Assembly (NCBI GenBank): GCA_964496755.1
Contig: CAZCBD010000004.1
Span: forward strand, 1-31,187
From: CAZCBD01 sp964496755
Lineage (GTDB): Bacteria; Bacteroidota; Ignavibacteria; Ignavibacteriales; Melioribacteraceae
Direction of reading: 5' to 3'
DNA length: 31,187 bases
Positions 15,981-23,578 of the stretch are shown here, one piece after another; position 1 is the stretch's first letter; each line of letters starts with the position of its first letter. Under the pieces are notes generated by a model. It was not told the origin of the DNA, searched no databases, and worked only from the letters and a program-made list of their open reading frames with translations. The translations under genes and the position numbers were made by a program.

Positions 15981-17737
15981 TAGCTCATACCCTTCAATTC
16001 TTCCTCTAACAATTGTTTATGATGTAGATTTGCATAAATACCCGCAAGTTTTAATAACTCTTCATGGGTACCACTTTCTAAGATAGTACCATCTTTAATA
16101 ACAATAATTTTATCAGCATGCTTTACTGTAGATATTCTATGACTAATAATTAATGAGATTCTGTTTTTAAAATTCGATTTCAATTCATTTAATATTTCCT
16201 CTTCCGTTTGTGTATCCACAGCCGAAAAAGCATCATCCAAAATCAAAATCTCAGGATTTATTGCAAGTGCCCGTGCAATTGCTGTTCTTTGTTTTTGTCC
16301 GCCCGACATTGTAATACCACGTTCACCCAACACCGTTTCATATTCTTCCGGAAATTGAGTTATATCATTTTTTAATCGTGAGATTTTGCTTAATTTGTCA
16401 ATTAAATTTTCATCCTGACTATCAACTCCAAATAATAAATTATTTTTAATCGTATCACTAAACAAAAATGATTCCTGCGTTGCAATGCCAATTGATTTAC
16501 GCAAAAGCGCTATTGGATATTTTTTTATGTCTTTATCATTAATTAAAACCTCGCCTTCGGTTGCATCAAACAATCTGGGTATCAAATTAATTATTGAAGT
16601 CTTTCCCGAACCCGTGTGCCCTACAATTGCAAGCACTTCATTTTTTGAAACCTTGAAATTTATATTTTTTAATATCATTTTTTTCGAGTTTGAATATTTT
16701 AAGCTTATATTTCTAAACTCTAAACTTTTTATGGTAAACTTTCTATTTTCAGAAAAATTCCGAAACTCATCATCACTTTGTGATTCTGTTTTTTCTTTGA
16801 AAATATTGTTCAAACGTTTCATGCTGGCCTCAGCTTGTTGAATTATATTCGCAACCCAACCGAAAGCAATCATTGGCCAAGTAAGCAACCCCAAGTAAAC
16901 AACAAATGCAGTTAACTCGCCAATTGTTAAATTATTATTAATTACTTTGTAACCACCAACCCAAATTACAATAATTAAAGTAATACCAACAAATAGGAAA
17001 AGAACCGGCATAAATAGTGCTCTTACCTTTGCCATTTCCAAATTTCTGTTTAAATACTCATCACTCAATTTTTCAAATTGTTTATTTTCATAATCTTCAC
17101 GAGTATAAGATTTCACTACTCGAATACCATCAAATACTTCTTGAGCTTTTGTAGTTAATTCGGCAAACTTTTCCTGAATCAACGTAAATTTTTTATGTAC
17201 TTTTTTACTGATCCAGTAAACTAAAAATGATGATATTGGCAAAGGCAATAAAATATAAAGAGTAAGTTGCCAATTAATTGAAAACAAAACACCGATTATT
17301 AATATAAATTTAATGATGGTATCTACAGAATACATTACAGCAGGACCCAAGTACATTCGCACTGCACTAATATCATTAGTTCCCAAAGCCATCATTTCGC
17401 CGGTTGAATGTGTTTTAAAAAAATTAAACGGAAGCTTCTGAATATGTTTCCAAAAATCATTTAGCAAATCATACTCTATTTCTCTGGATACAACAATAAT
17501 TGTTTCGCGAATTGAAAATCTAAAAACCCCACTAACCGCAGCAGCAGCTACAATATAAATAGCATTGGAAATTAATTGCTCAGTATTAAAATTATTTTTT
17601 AATGCATCAATTCCGTTCTTTAAAAAAATTGGGATTAGAACTTGCGCCAAGTCTGAAACCAAAATGAAAAAGAAGCCGAGAAACAGCTTCTTTTTATTTT
17701 TCCTAAAATATTTATTTAATGTTGAAAGATTTCTCAA
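15980..17737 (-). CDS. ABC exporter half-transporter with degenerate catalytic site (TM287-like)
   Basis: 585-residue partner of the downstream half-transporter. Six transmembrane helices (about 15-300) are followed by Walker A GHTGSGKTS (373-381), signature MSGGQ (477-481, near consensus), Walker B ILILDDAFSAVDT and H-loop His533. The catalytic glutamate after Walker B is replaced by Asp502, the classic mark of the degenerate chain in a heterodimeric exporter; its intact signature motif would complete the active site of the partner. The start codon is TTG (17735-17737), 15 bases after the serS stop and preceded by a purine-rich AGAAAGAG; no in-frame ATG fits the conserved N-terminus. Annotating either half alone as MsbA would be misleading. 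Confidence 0.9.
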   Translation of the reverse strand: MRNLSTLNKYFRKNKKKLFLGFFFILVSDLAQVLIPIFLKNGIDALKNNFNTEQLISNAIYIVAAAAVSGVFRFSIRETIIVVSREIEYDLLNDFWKHIQKLPFNFFKTHSTGEMMALGTNDISAVRMYLGPAVMYSVDTIIKFILIIGVLFSINWQLTLYILLPLPISSFLVYWISKKVHKKFTLIQEKFAELTTKAQEVFDGIRVVKSYTREDYENKQFEKLSDEYLNRNLEMAKVRALFMPVLFLFVGITLIIVIWVGGYKVINNNLTIGELTAFVVYLGLLTWPMIAFGWVANIIQQAEASMKRLNNIFKEKTESQSDDEFRNFSENRKFTIKSLEFRNISLKYSNSKKMILKNINFKVSKNEVLAIVGHTGSGKTSIINLIPRLFDATEGEVLINDKDIKKYPIALLRKSIGIATQESFLFSDTIKNNLLFGVDSQDENLIDKLSKISRLKNDITQFPEEYETVLGERGITMSGGQKQRTAIARALAINPEILILDDAFSAVDTQTEEEILNELKSNFKNRISLIISHRISTVKHADKIIVIKDGTILESGTHEELLKLAGIYANLHHKQLLEEELKGMS

Positions 17738-17752
17738 ACTCGCTCTTTCTTT

Positions 17753-19030
17753 TTATTCAATAATTTCAAATCCGGTATATTTTTGTAAAACTTCAGGAAC
17801 CTTTATTTTGCCATCGGGCAATTGATAATTTTCTAAAATCGAAACCATTAATCGGCTTGTAGCCAACCCGGAACCATTTAGCGTATGTACATATTCCGGT
17901 TTCTTTGCGTCCTTTCTTTTAAATCTAATATTAGCTCTTCGTGCCTGAAAATCCTCAAAGTTTGAACAGGATGAAGCTTCGAGCCATTTATTTTCGGCAG
18001 GCGACCATGTTTCGATATCGTAACATTTTGCAGCTGAAAAACTTAAATCGCCTGTACATAACGTTAAAATACGATATGGGATTTTAAGAGCCTTTAAAAT
18101 ATCCTCGGCATCATTTACCAAACCTTCTAATTCCATATAAGAATTTTCCGGCTTAGAAAATTTTACCATCTCAACTTTATTAAACTGATGTACTCTTAAA
18201 AATCCTTTACTTTCTTTCCCATAGGAACCGGCTTCGCGCCTGAAACAAGCAGTATAGCCTACATATTTTATTGTTAAATTTTCTTCGGGTAAAGATTCGG
18301 AACGATGTAAATTTGTAATGGGAACTTCTGCCGTTGGAATCGGATACAAATTATCCTTTTCACAATAATACATATCTTCGGCCATCTTTGGTAATTGCCC
18401 CGTCCCATACATTGAATCTGAATTCACCAATAACGGCGGTATTATTTCTTTATAACCATGTTCGTTGATGTGCATATCAAGCATAAAATTTATTAAAGCT
18501 CTTTCCAAAGTTGCACCTTTTCCAACATAAACAGGAAATCCGGAACCCGTAATTTTAGCTCCTCTTTCAAAATCGAGAATTCCTAATTTTTTACCTAATT
18601 CATTATGATCAAGCACATTAAATTTATTTTCGAAATTAAAACCTTCGGGCAACCATTTCCTGGATTCTACATTATCCTCGGAAGTTTTTCCTATCGGCAC
18701 CGACTCATGTGGTAAATTGGGTACCCATAACATTAACTCTTTCAACTTGAGGTCTACTTCTCTAACTTTTTCATCGTAAGATTTTATGGTGCTAGATAGT
18801 TCCTTCATTTTACTTTGTATTTCGGAAGTGTCTTTCCCTTCTCTTTTAAGCTGACCGATTTGTTTTGAAGTTTTATTTAATTCAGATTTTAATTCTTCAG
18901 TCTGAGAAACGATTTTTCTTCTTTCCGAATCTACTTTCAAAATTTCATCGATAGTATTTTTTTCATTTTTATTTTCGATACCTTTTTTTACAAACTCCGG
19001 ATTTTCTCGGATTAGTTTTATATCTAACAT
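17753..19030 (-). CDS. serS: Seryl-tRNA synthetase
   Basis: 425-residue class II aminoacyl-tRNA synthetase that charges tRNA-Ser (and tRNA-Sec where present) in the cytoplasm. The N-terminal 110 residues form the charged, antiparallel coiled-coil tRNA-binding arm (about 28-100). Catalytic-core motifs are TGQLPKMAEDMYY, IPTAEVPITN (231-240), motif 2 FRREAGSYG (263-271) with the following HQF, and motif 3 NGSGLATSR (385-393). Length is normal. The start has GAGG seven bases before the ATG. The gene is 55 bases downstream of leuS and 15 bases upstream of the ABC pair, within one probable transcript. Confidence 0.98.
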   Translation of the reverse strand: MLDIKLIRENPEFVKKGIENKNEKNTIDEILKVDSERRKIVSQTEELKSELNKTSKQIGQLKREGKDTSEIQSKMKELSSTIKSYDEKVREVDLKLKELMLWVPNLPHESVPIGKTSEDNVESRKWLPEGFNFENKFNVLDHNELGKKLGILDFERGAKITGSGFPVYVGKGATLERALINFMLDMHINEHGYKEIIPPLLVNSDSMYGTGQLPKMAEDMYYCEKDNLYPIPTAEVPITNLHRSESLPEENLTIKYVGYTACFRREAGSYGKESKGFLRVHQFNKVEMVKFSKPENSYMELEGLVNDAEDILKALKIPYRILTLCTGDLSFSAAKCYDIETWSPAENKWLEASSCSNFEDFQARRANIRFKRKDAKKPEYVHTLNGSGLATSRLMVSILENYQLPDGKIKVPEVLQKYTGFEIIE

Positions 19031-19085
19031 TTTTTCCTCAAACTTTTTAATCTAGACACATTAATAAAATTACCTTTTCATAGAT

Positions 19086-21563
19086 TTATTTTGCAACAAA
19101 ATTATAAATCTTATTCGGAACATAAATTTCTTTAATTATTCTTTTTCCATCTAAATGTTGTTGAACATTTTTTTGTTCCATTACTCTTTCGCGAACTACT
19201 TCCTGCTTAGCATTAAAAGGAACATTTACTGTTGCTCTAACTTTTCCCATAATTTGCACGGCAATAGTAACTTCGTTAATTGCCAGTGCAGTTTCATCAC
19301 TTTGAAAAATTTTGGGTAATTCAAAAATTGAATTTTCAAACCCTAACAGTTGCCAACATTCTTCTCCCAAATGTGGGGCAATTGGAGAAAGCATCCAAGC
19401 AAATCTTTCTAAAACATAAGTTTTTAAATCTTCTTTTAACGATTTAATATTTTTTAGAACATCATTTAATAATTCCATTAAAGCCGCTACTGCAGTATTA
19501 AATCTAAAATTTTCTATTTCTTCTGAATATTTTTTAATTGTTCTATTTATTTTTTGATATAGAATTTTTTCTTCCTTAGATAAATCGCCTAAATTATATT
19601 TTTCCGCTGAAGGATTGTTTGCAGCAATATTTTTATTCTCTTCAAATAATGTATAAACCCGTTGAACAAATCTATCAACTCCAACAATTCCTTTATCGTT
19701 CCAATCGCCTCCCATTTCGTAAGGCCCCATAAACATTAAGTACATCCTAAAAACGTCCGAGCCATACTCCGAAATAAATAAATCTGGATTAACCACATTA
19801 CCTTTCGATTTAGACATTTTTGCGCCTTCATTTGTAATTGTTCCTTGATGAATCAATTTTGTAAAAGGCTCATCGCTATTTACCAATTTAATATCACGCA
19901 AAAATTTATGCACAAATCTGGCATAAAGTAAATGCATAGTTGCATGCTCGGCTCCGCCTACATACATATCAACAGGCGTCCAACTATTTGCCAAACCTTT
20001 ATTAAACATCCCGTCAGAGAATTTCGGATTTAAATATCTTAGGTAATACCAACTTGAATCAACAAATGTATCCATAGTATCAGGTTCGCGTTTGGCATTA
20101 CCTCCGCACTTCGGACATTTGGTATTAATAAATTCTTCGCATTGTGCCAATGGAGATTTGCCATCGGATTTAAATTTAACATTGTAAGGTAATTCAACCG
20201 GCAATTGATTTTCAGGTACGGCAACCTCGCCGCATTTTGAACAATATACTATCGGAATAGGTGTTCCCCAATATCGTTGACGTGAAATCAACCAATCGTG
20301 TAAACGATAATTTATTTTTCTTCTTCCATAATTATTTTCTTCGAGATACTCAATAATCTTTTCTTTTCCGATGTCAGATTTCACTCCATTAAAAATATCG
20401 GAATTAATCATTGTACCAATCTCGGTAAAAGCAGCTTCCAATTTATCATCAGCATTTTTTCCTTCTTCCAGAATCACTTTTCTAATTGGCAAATTCATTT
20501 TGGTTGCAAATTCAAAATCACGTTCATCGTGTGCGGGCACTGCCATTACACAGCCGGTTCCGTATGTAGCCAAAGCGTAATCTGCAATTAATATCGGCAC
20601 TTTTTCACCATTTACCGGATTAACGGCAAAAGCGCCTGTTGGAACACCGGTCTTTTCGCGAGTTGTGCTTGTTCGTTCTATCTCGGATAAAGAGCGACAT
20701 CTTTCGATATATTCTTCAACAACTTTTTTGTTTTCTTCGGTTGTAATTTCTTTAACCAATGATAACTCTGGTGCAAGCACACAATAAGTAACCCCATAAA
20801 GTGTATCCGGTCTGGTTGTAAAAACCGTAAAAGATTTATCCGTACCTTCTATTTTAAAATCGATTTCCGCACCTTGACTTTTACCAATCCAATTTTTTTG
20901 CATCAACTTGGTTTTTTGAGGCCAATCTATTTTATCCAAGTTTTCTAATAATTCTTCTGCGTAATCTGTGATCTTCAAGAACCATTGCGTCATATCTTTT
21001 TTAATAACTTCGGTATCACACCGTTCACAATGTCCATCATGTACTTGTTCATTTGCCAATACTGTTTGGCAGCTGGAACACCAATTAACCGGAGCATTTT
21101 TCCTATAGGCCAAACCTTTTTTGTACATTTGCAAAAAGAGCCATTGGTTCCACTTATAATACTCGGGTTTGCAAGTCATCATTTCGGCATCCCAATCATA
21201 CATACAGCCCATGTTTTTTAATTGTTTGCGAATATCTTCAATATTCTTCATTGTACTATCATATGGATGCACACCGGTTTTAATTGCATAATTTTCGGCC
21301 GGCAATCCGAAAGCATCATAGCCCATTGGTTCAAAAACATTATATCCTTGGAGTTTTTTAAATCGTGCCCATGAATCTGTGGGACCATAATTATACCAAT
21401 GTCCGCAATGAAGTTTAGCCCCCGAGGGATAAATAAACATTACCAAACAATAAATTTTCTTTTCATCGTCACTTAAATCAGTTTTATAAACTTGTTTTTC
21501 GTCCCAAATTTTTTTCCATTTGGCTTCAATTTCTTTAAAAGGATATTTCATAATAATCATCAT
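19086..21563 (-). CDS. leuS: Leucyl-tRNA synthetase
   Basis: Class I aminoacyl-tRNA synthetase that charges tRNA-Leu, 825 residues from the first ATG. The HIGH motif reads HCGH (52-55, in YPSGAKLHCGHWYNYGP). A four-cysteine zinc module (CSSCQ and CERC) follows, then the CP1 editing domain (TTRPDTLYG, TYGTGCVMAVPAHDERDFEF), a second CxxC pair of cysteines (CSKCGE, CPKCGG) and KMSKSKGN (582-589). The C-terminal anticodon-binding and tail regions are complete. The start is uncertain: ATGs at codons 1, 2 and 5; family N-termini usually begin like MKYPFKEIE, favouring codon 5 (21549-21551), and neither has a Shine-Dalgarno sequence. It is the first gene of the leuS-serS-ABC-fbp-GT9-waaA block. Confidence 0.97.
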   Translation of the reverse strand: MMIIMKYPFKEIEAKWKKIWDEKQVYKTDLSDDEKKIYCLVMFIYPSGAKLHCGHWYNYGPTDSWARFKKLQGYNVFEPMGYDAFGLPAENYAIKTGVHPYDSTMKNIEDIRKQLKNMGCMYDWDAEMMTCKPEYYKWNQWLFLQMYKKGLAYRKNAPVNWCSSCQTVLANEQVHDGHCERCDTEVIKKDMTQWFLKITDYAEELLENLDKIDWPQKTKLMQKNWIGKSQGAEIDFKIEGTDKSFTVFTTRPDTLYGVTYCVLAPELSLVKEITTEENKKVVEEYIERCRSLSEIERTSTTREKTGVPTGAFAVNPVNGEKVPILIADYALATYGTGCVMAVPAHDERDFEFATKMNLPIRKVILEEGKNADDKLEAAFTEIGTMINSDIFNGVKSDIGKEKIIEYLEENNYGRRKINYRLHDWLISRQRYWGTPIPIVYCSKCGEVAVPENQLPVELPYNVKFKSDGKSPLAQCEEFINTKCPKCGGNAKREPDTMDTFVDSSWYYLRYLNPKFSDGMFNKGLANSWTPVDMYVGGAEHATMHLLYARFVHKFLRDIKLVNSDEPFTKLIHQGTITNEGAKMSKSKGNVVNPDLFISEYGSDVFRMYLMFMGPYEMGGDWNDKGIVGVDRFVQRVYTLFEENKNIAANNPSAEKYNLGDLSKEEKILYQKINRTIKKYSEEIENFRFNTAVAALMELLNDVLKNIKSLKEDLKTYVLERFAWMLSPIAPHLGEECWQLLGFENSIFELPKIFQSDETALAINEVTIAVQIMGKVRATVNVPFNAKQEVVRERVMEQKNVQQHLDGKRIIKEIYVPNKIYNFVAK

Positions 21564-21618
21564 TTTGTGAAAAATTTAATCTATTAAATTATTAAAAAAA
21601 GGAGGATTTAGCAATTGT

Positions 21619-21646
21619 ATAATAGTTGTCTCGGGAAGTATTTTAA
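21619..21646 (-). promoter_or_regulatory. Candidate promoter for the leuS-to-waaA block
   Basis: On the - strand TTAAAA (21641-21646) and TATTAT (21619-21624) are 16 bases apart, downstream of the terminator at 21672-21701 and about 50 bases before leuS. The -10 matches consensus at five of six positions. Any promoter for this block should lie between that terminator and leuS, which makes the location more credible than the hexamers alone. Confidence 0.35.
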
Positions 21647-21671
21647 GTATAAAAATCAAATTGCTATCAAC

Positions 21672-21701
21672 AAAAAAAGCTATCTTTAGAAGATAGCTTT
21701 T
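21672..21701 (-). terminator. Intrinsic terminator after the DUF4837 lipoprotein gene
   Basis: A perfect 12-bp stem, AAAAGCTATCTT (21675-21686) with AAGATAGCTTTT (21690-21701), three-base loop. On the - strand it continues into a run of seven T (complement of 21672-21678). It closes the greA-to-DUF4837 block and separates it from leuS. Confidence 0.88.
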
Positions 21702-21723
21702 AATTATAATTTATGCAGATTGT

Positions 21724-22839
21724 TTATTTTTCTTCTTCAACAATTTCTTTAAATTTCTCGTTCAATTCGTCAATTCTTTGTTGAGATAATTCTTCTTTTA
21801 CACGAAAAGTTTTTAATATTACATCCAACTGTTGCAAAATACCACGTTTTTTAAATTTAGGGGCAAATACTGCACCATCAATCATATAAATTCTTTTTGA
21901 ATGTTCATCATAAAATGTATAATTAATAAATGGTCCGCCTCCACTATCATTTGTAAATCTCCACAAACCCTGAGTTAGCAAAGCATACTTACCATTAAAA
22001 TTAACTTCTTCTGTTGTTAAAAAATCATCTGCTATTTGCACGTATCCTTGATTTTCTTCAAGTTGAAAATACTTTTTAGTAATTTTATTTCTTATTGTAT
22101 AAACAGAATCTTTGTTTAATAAAGCCGGAGTTGCATCATCAATCCAATGAATAAAAATCCATTGTTCTTTGCCTGCAAACGGGTCGCGCCAAAGCCAAAC
22201 AAAATTATCCTCTTCAACATCTTTATTTAAGAAGAAATCCGCTTGAACATACATGTAAAAATTATGCTTACCCCACATTTTTGCTTCAATATCTTCTTTT
22301 CTAACCGACGCATTGAAAAGTGCTTTTTCAACTCTTTTGTCGGAAGCATTTTTAAAGTAATAAAGTAAATTTTCATGTTCAGTTAGCATATTCATTTTCA
22401 ACTGATCCGGCGTAGGAGATGTTAAAATCATCACCATCTGATCTTTTGCCCAAACATCATGTTTATTAAAAACAAAAACACTATCGGATTTTACTTTCGC
22501 TAATACTGTACTGTCTAGCATCGATTTAATGAAATCGGAAACGGGATTTTTGTTTTGTAAAGCGCTAATTACTAGAATATTTCTTTTTTCTTTGTATTTT
22601 TTGAAATTTCGGCTTCTAACTAATTTCAAATCGAATAATTGTTCTCTGCGCGGTGTATAAATTGTTTTAGCAAAAATCTGATATAAAACCGGTTCGTAAT
22701 AAAGATATTCAATGGAATCTGCCAAAACATATATTGTAGATTCTGAACCCGTTGCACGTTTCAATCCTTTTCCACATTGCGTTAAAGTAAAAATAGCAAT
22801 TAAAAATAAGATAGCCTTTAATAACTTATTGCTTTTCAT
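21724..22839 (-). CDS. DUF4837-family lipoprotein
   Basis: 371-residue predicted lipoprotein of unknown function. I start it at the ATG at 22837-22839, not 27 codons further upstream. The inner start gives a clean signal peptide, MKSNKLLKAILFLIAIFTL, with Cys22 (LTQC; Gln before Cys is atypical but tolerated in Bacteroidota-type lipoboxes), and TTGGAAA lies just upstream. The mature part is mixed alpha/beta with RNILVISALQNKNPVSDFI, AKDQMVMILTSPTPDQL and FVWLWRDPFAGKEQWIFIHW, and ends in a charged helix (KFKEIVEEEK). I recognise this pattern as the DUF4837 family found in Bacteroidota and relatives. It is the last gene of a block with ftsH and a lipid-kinase-like membrane protein, followed by a strong terminator, so a role in envelope maintenance is a guess from context only. 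Confidence 0.7.
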   Translation of the reverse strand: MKSNKLLKAILFLIAIFTLTQCGKGLKRATGSESTIYVLADSIEYLYYEPVLYQIFAKTIYTPRREQLFDLKLVRSRNFKKYKEKRNILVISALQNKNPVSDFIKSMLDSTVLAKVKSDSVFVFNKHDVWAKDQMVMILTSPTPDQLKMNMLTEHENLLYYFKNASDKRVEKALFNASVRKEDIEAKMWGKHNFYMYVQADFFLNKDVEEDNFVWLWRDPFAGKEQWIFIHWIDDATPALLNKDSVYTIRNKITKKYFQLEENQGYVQIADDFLTTEEVNFNGKYALLTQGLWRFTNDSGGGPFINYTFYDEHSKRIYMIDGAVFAPKFKKRGILQQLDVILKTFRVKEELSQQRIDELNEKFKEIVEEEK

Positions 22840-22927
22840 TTTATTTCCAAGATTTCTTTTTGAACTAGTTTTATACACAGCATAAAAAAAAATGTTTCTA
22901 CAATTACAAAGTAAAATCAAATTACAA

Positions 22928-23560
22928 TTAAAGTAAGTTCGGTAAAACCAAACTATACAACAACCACATTAATCCTCCCACCGAAAAAGGGATTGTTAAA
23001 TTATCATCTGCCCATCCATAAGAAAGATTTTCGGCAAACATCCCTACAAAAGCTCCGGCAAAACCAATTAAGTATTCAATCAAAAGATTATCGACTTTAG
23101 GAGCAATTAAAACGACAATAATTGCCGAAAAGAAAAAAGCTAAAGAGCCTTCTAAGCTTTTGAATAAAAATTTGTGTTTACCGAATTTTCGCCCAATTAA
23201 TGCAGCGGATATATCACTAATAATCAAGATTGAGAATGCCGATATGAAAATAATTTTTGGAAAAACCAATAAGGTTAAAGTTGCAGATATTAAAACCCAA
23301 CTTGCACCATTCAAGGTTTTTTTCTTTATATTCTTTTCATGTTCGCGCAACATGAAGCTGAACAGTTTACTAATCGAATTATAAAACCTAGGATAAATAA
23401 ACTTACTTGTATCAACAACTAGAAAAATAATTGTTAAAGGAAGAAGTAGAGAAAGTGCAATTTCCTTCGATAAAAAAAAGTATCCTATTGGAATTGATAA
23501 AGAAAGCAAATGAATACTTTTACGATATAATTCGGTTTTATAATCAATAGTAGCACTCAA
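22928..23560 (-). CDS. CTP-dependent lipid kinase / cytidylyltransferase-like membrane protein (SEC59/VTE5/DGK1-like)
   Basis: 210-residue polytopic membrane protein with about six to seven hydrophobic segments. It has the motifs of the dolichol-kinase/phytol-kinase/diacylglycerol-kinase (CTP) group, which is related to phosphatidate cytidylyltransferase: ELYRKSIHLLSLSIP near the start (10-24), SDISAALIGRKFGKHK (115-130), KSLEG (134-138) and DDNLTIPFSVGG (185-196). Likely reaction: CTP-dependent phosphorylation of a lipid alcohol such as diacylglycerol or a prenol; a true CdsA is normally longer (about 270 residues or more). The start codon is TTG (23558-23560) with GTGAG nine bases upstream, and the N-terminal RK.xH motif supports it. 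It lies 18 bases after ftsH. Substrate not determined. Confidence 0.75.
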   Translation of the reverse strand: MSATIDYKTELYRKSIHLLSLSIPIGYFFLSKEIALSLLLPLTIIFLVVDTSKFIYPRFYNSISKLFSFMLREHEKNIKKKTLNGASWVLISATLTLLVFPKIIFISAFSILIISDISAALIGRKFGKHKFLFKSLEGSLAFFFSAIIVVLIAPKVDNLLIEYLIGFAGAFVGMFAENLSYGWADDNLTIPFSVGGLMWLLYSLVLPNLL

Positions 23561-23578
23561 TTGACTTATCTCACTTAT

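Noticed and set aside
21573..21590. Inverted repeat AATTTAATCTATTAAATT just upstream of leuS as a riboswitch or T-box
   Set aside because: The stem is entirely A-T and short, with no T-box landmarks; such repeats are expected by chance in this composition.
22840..22920. N-terminal extension of the DUF4837 protein
   Set aside because: The 27-residue extension sits before a perfectly good lipoprotein signal peptide and lacks a ribosome site; the inner ATG is preferred.
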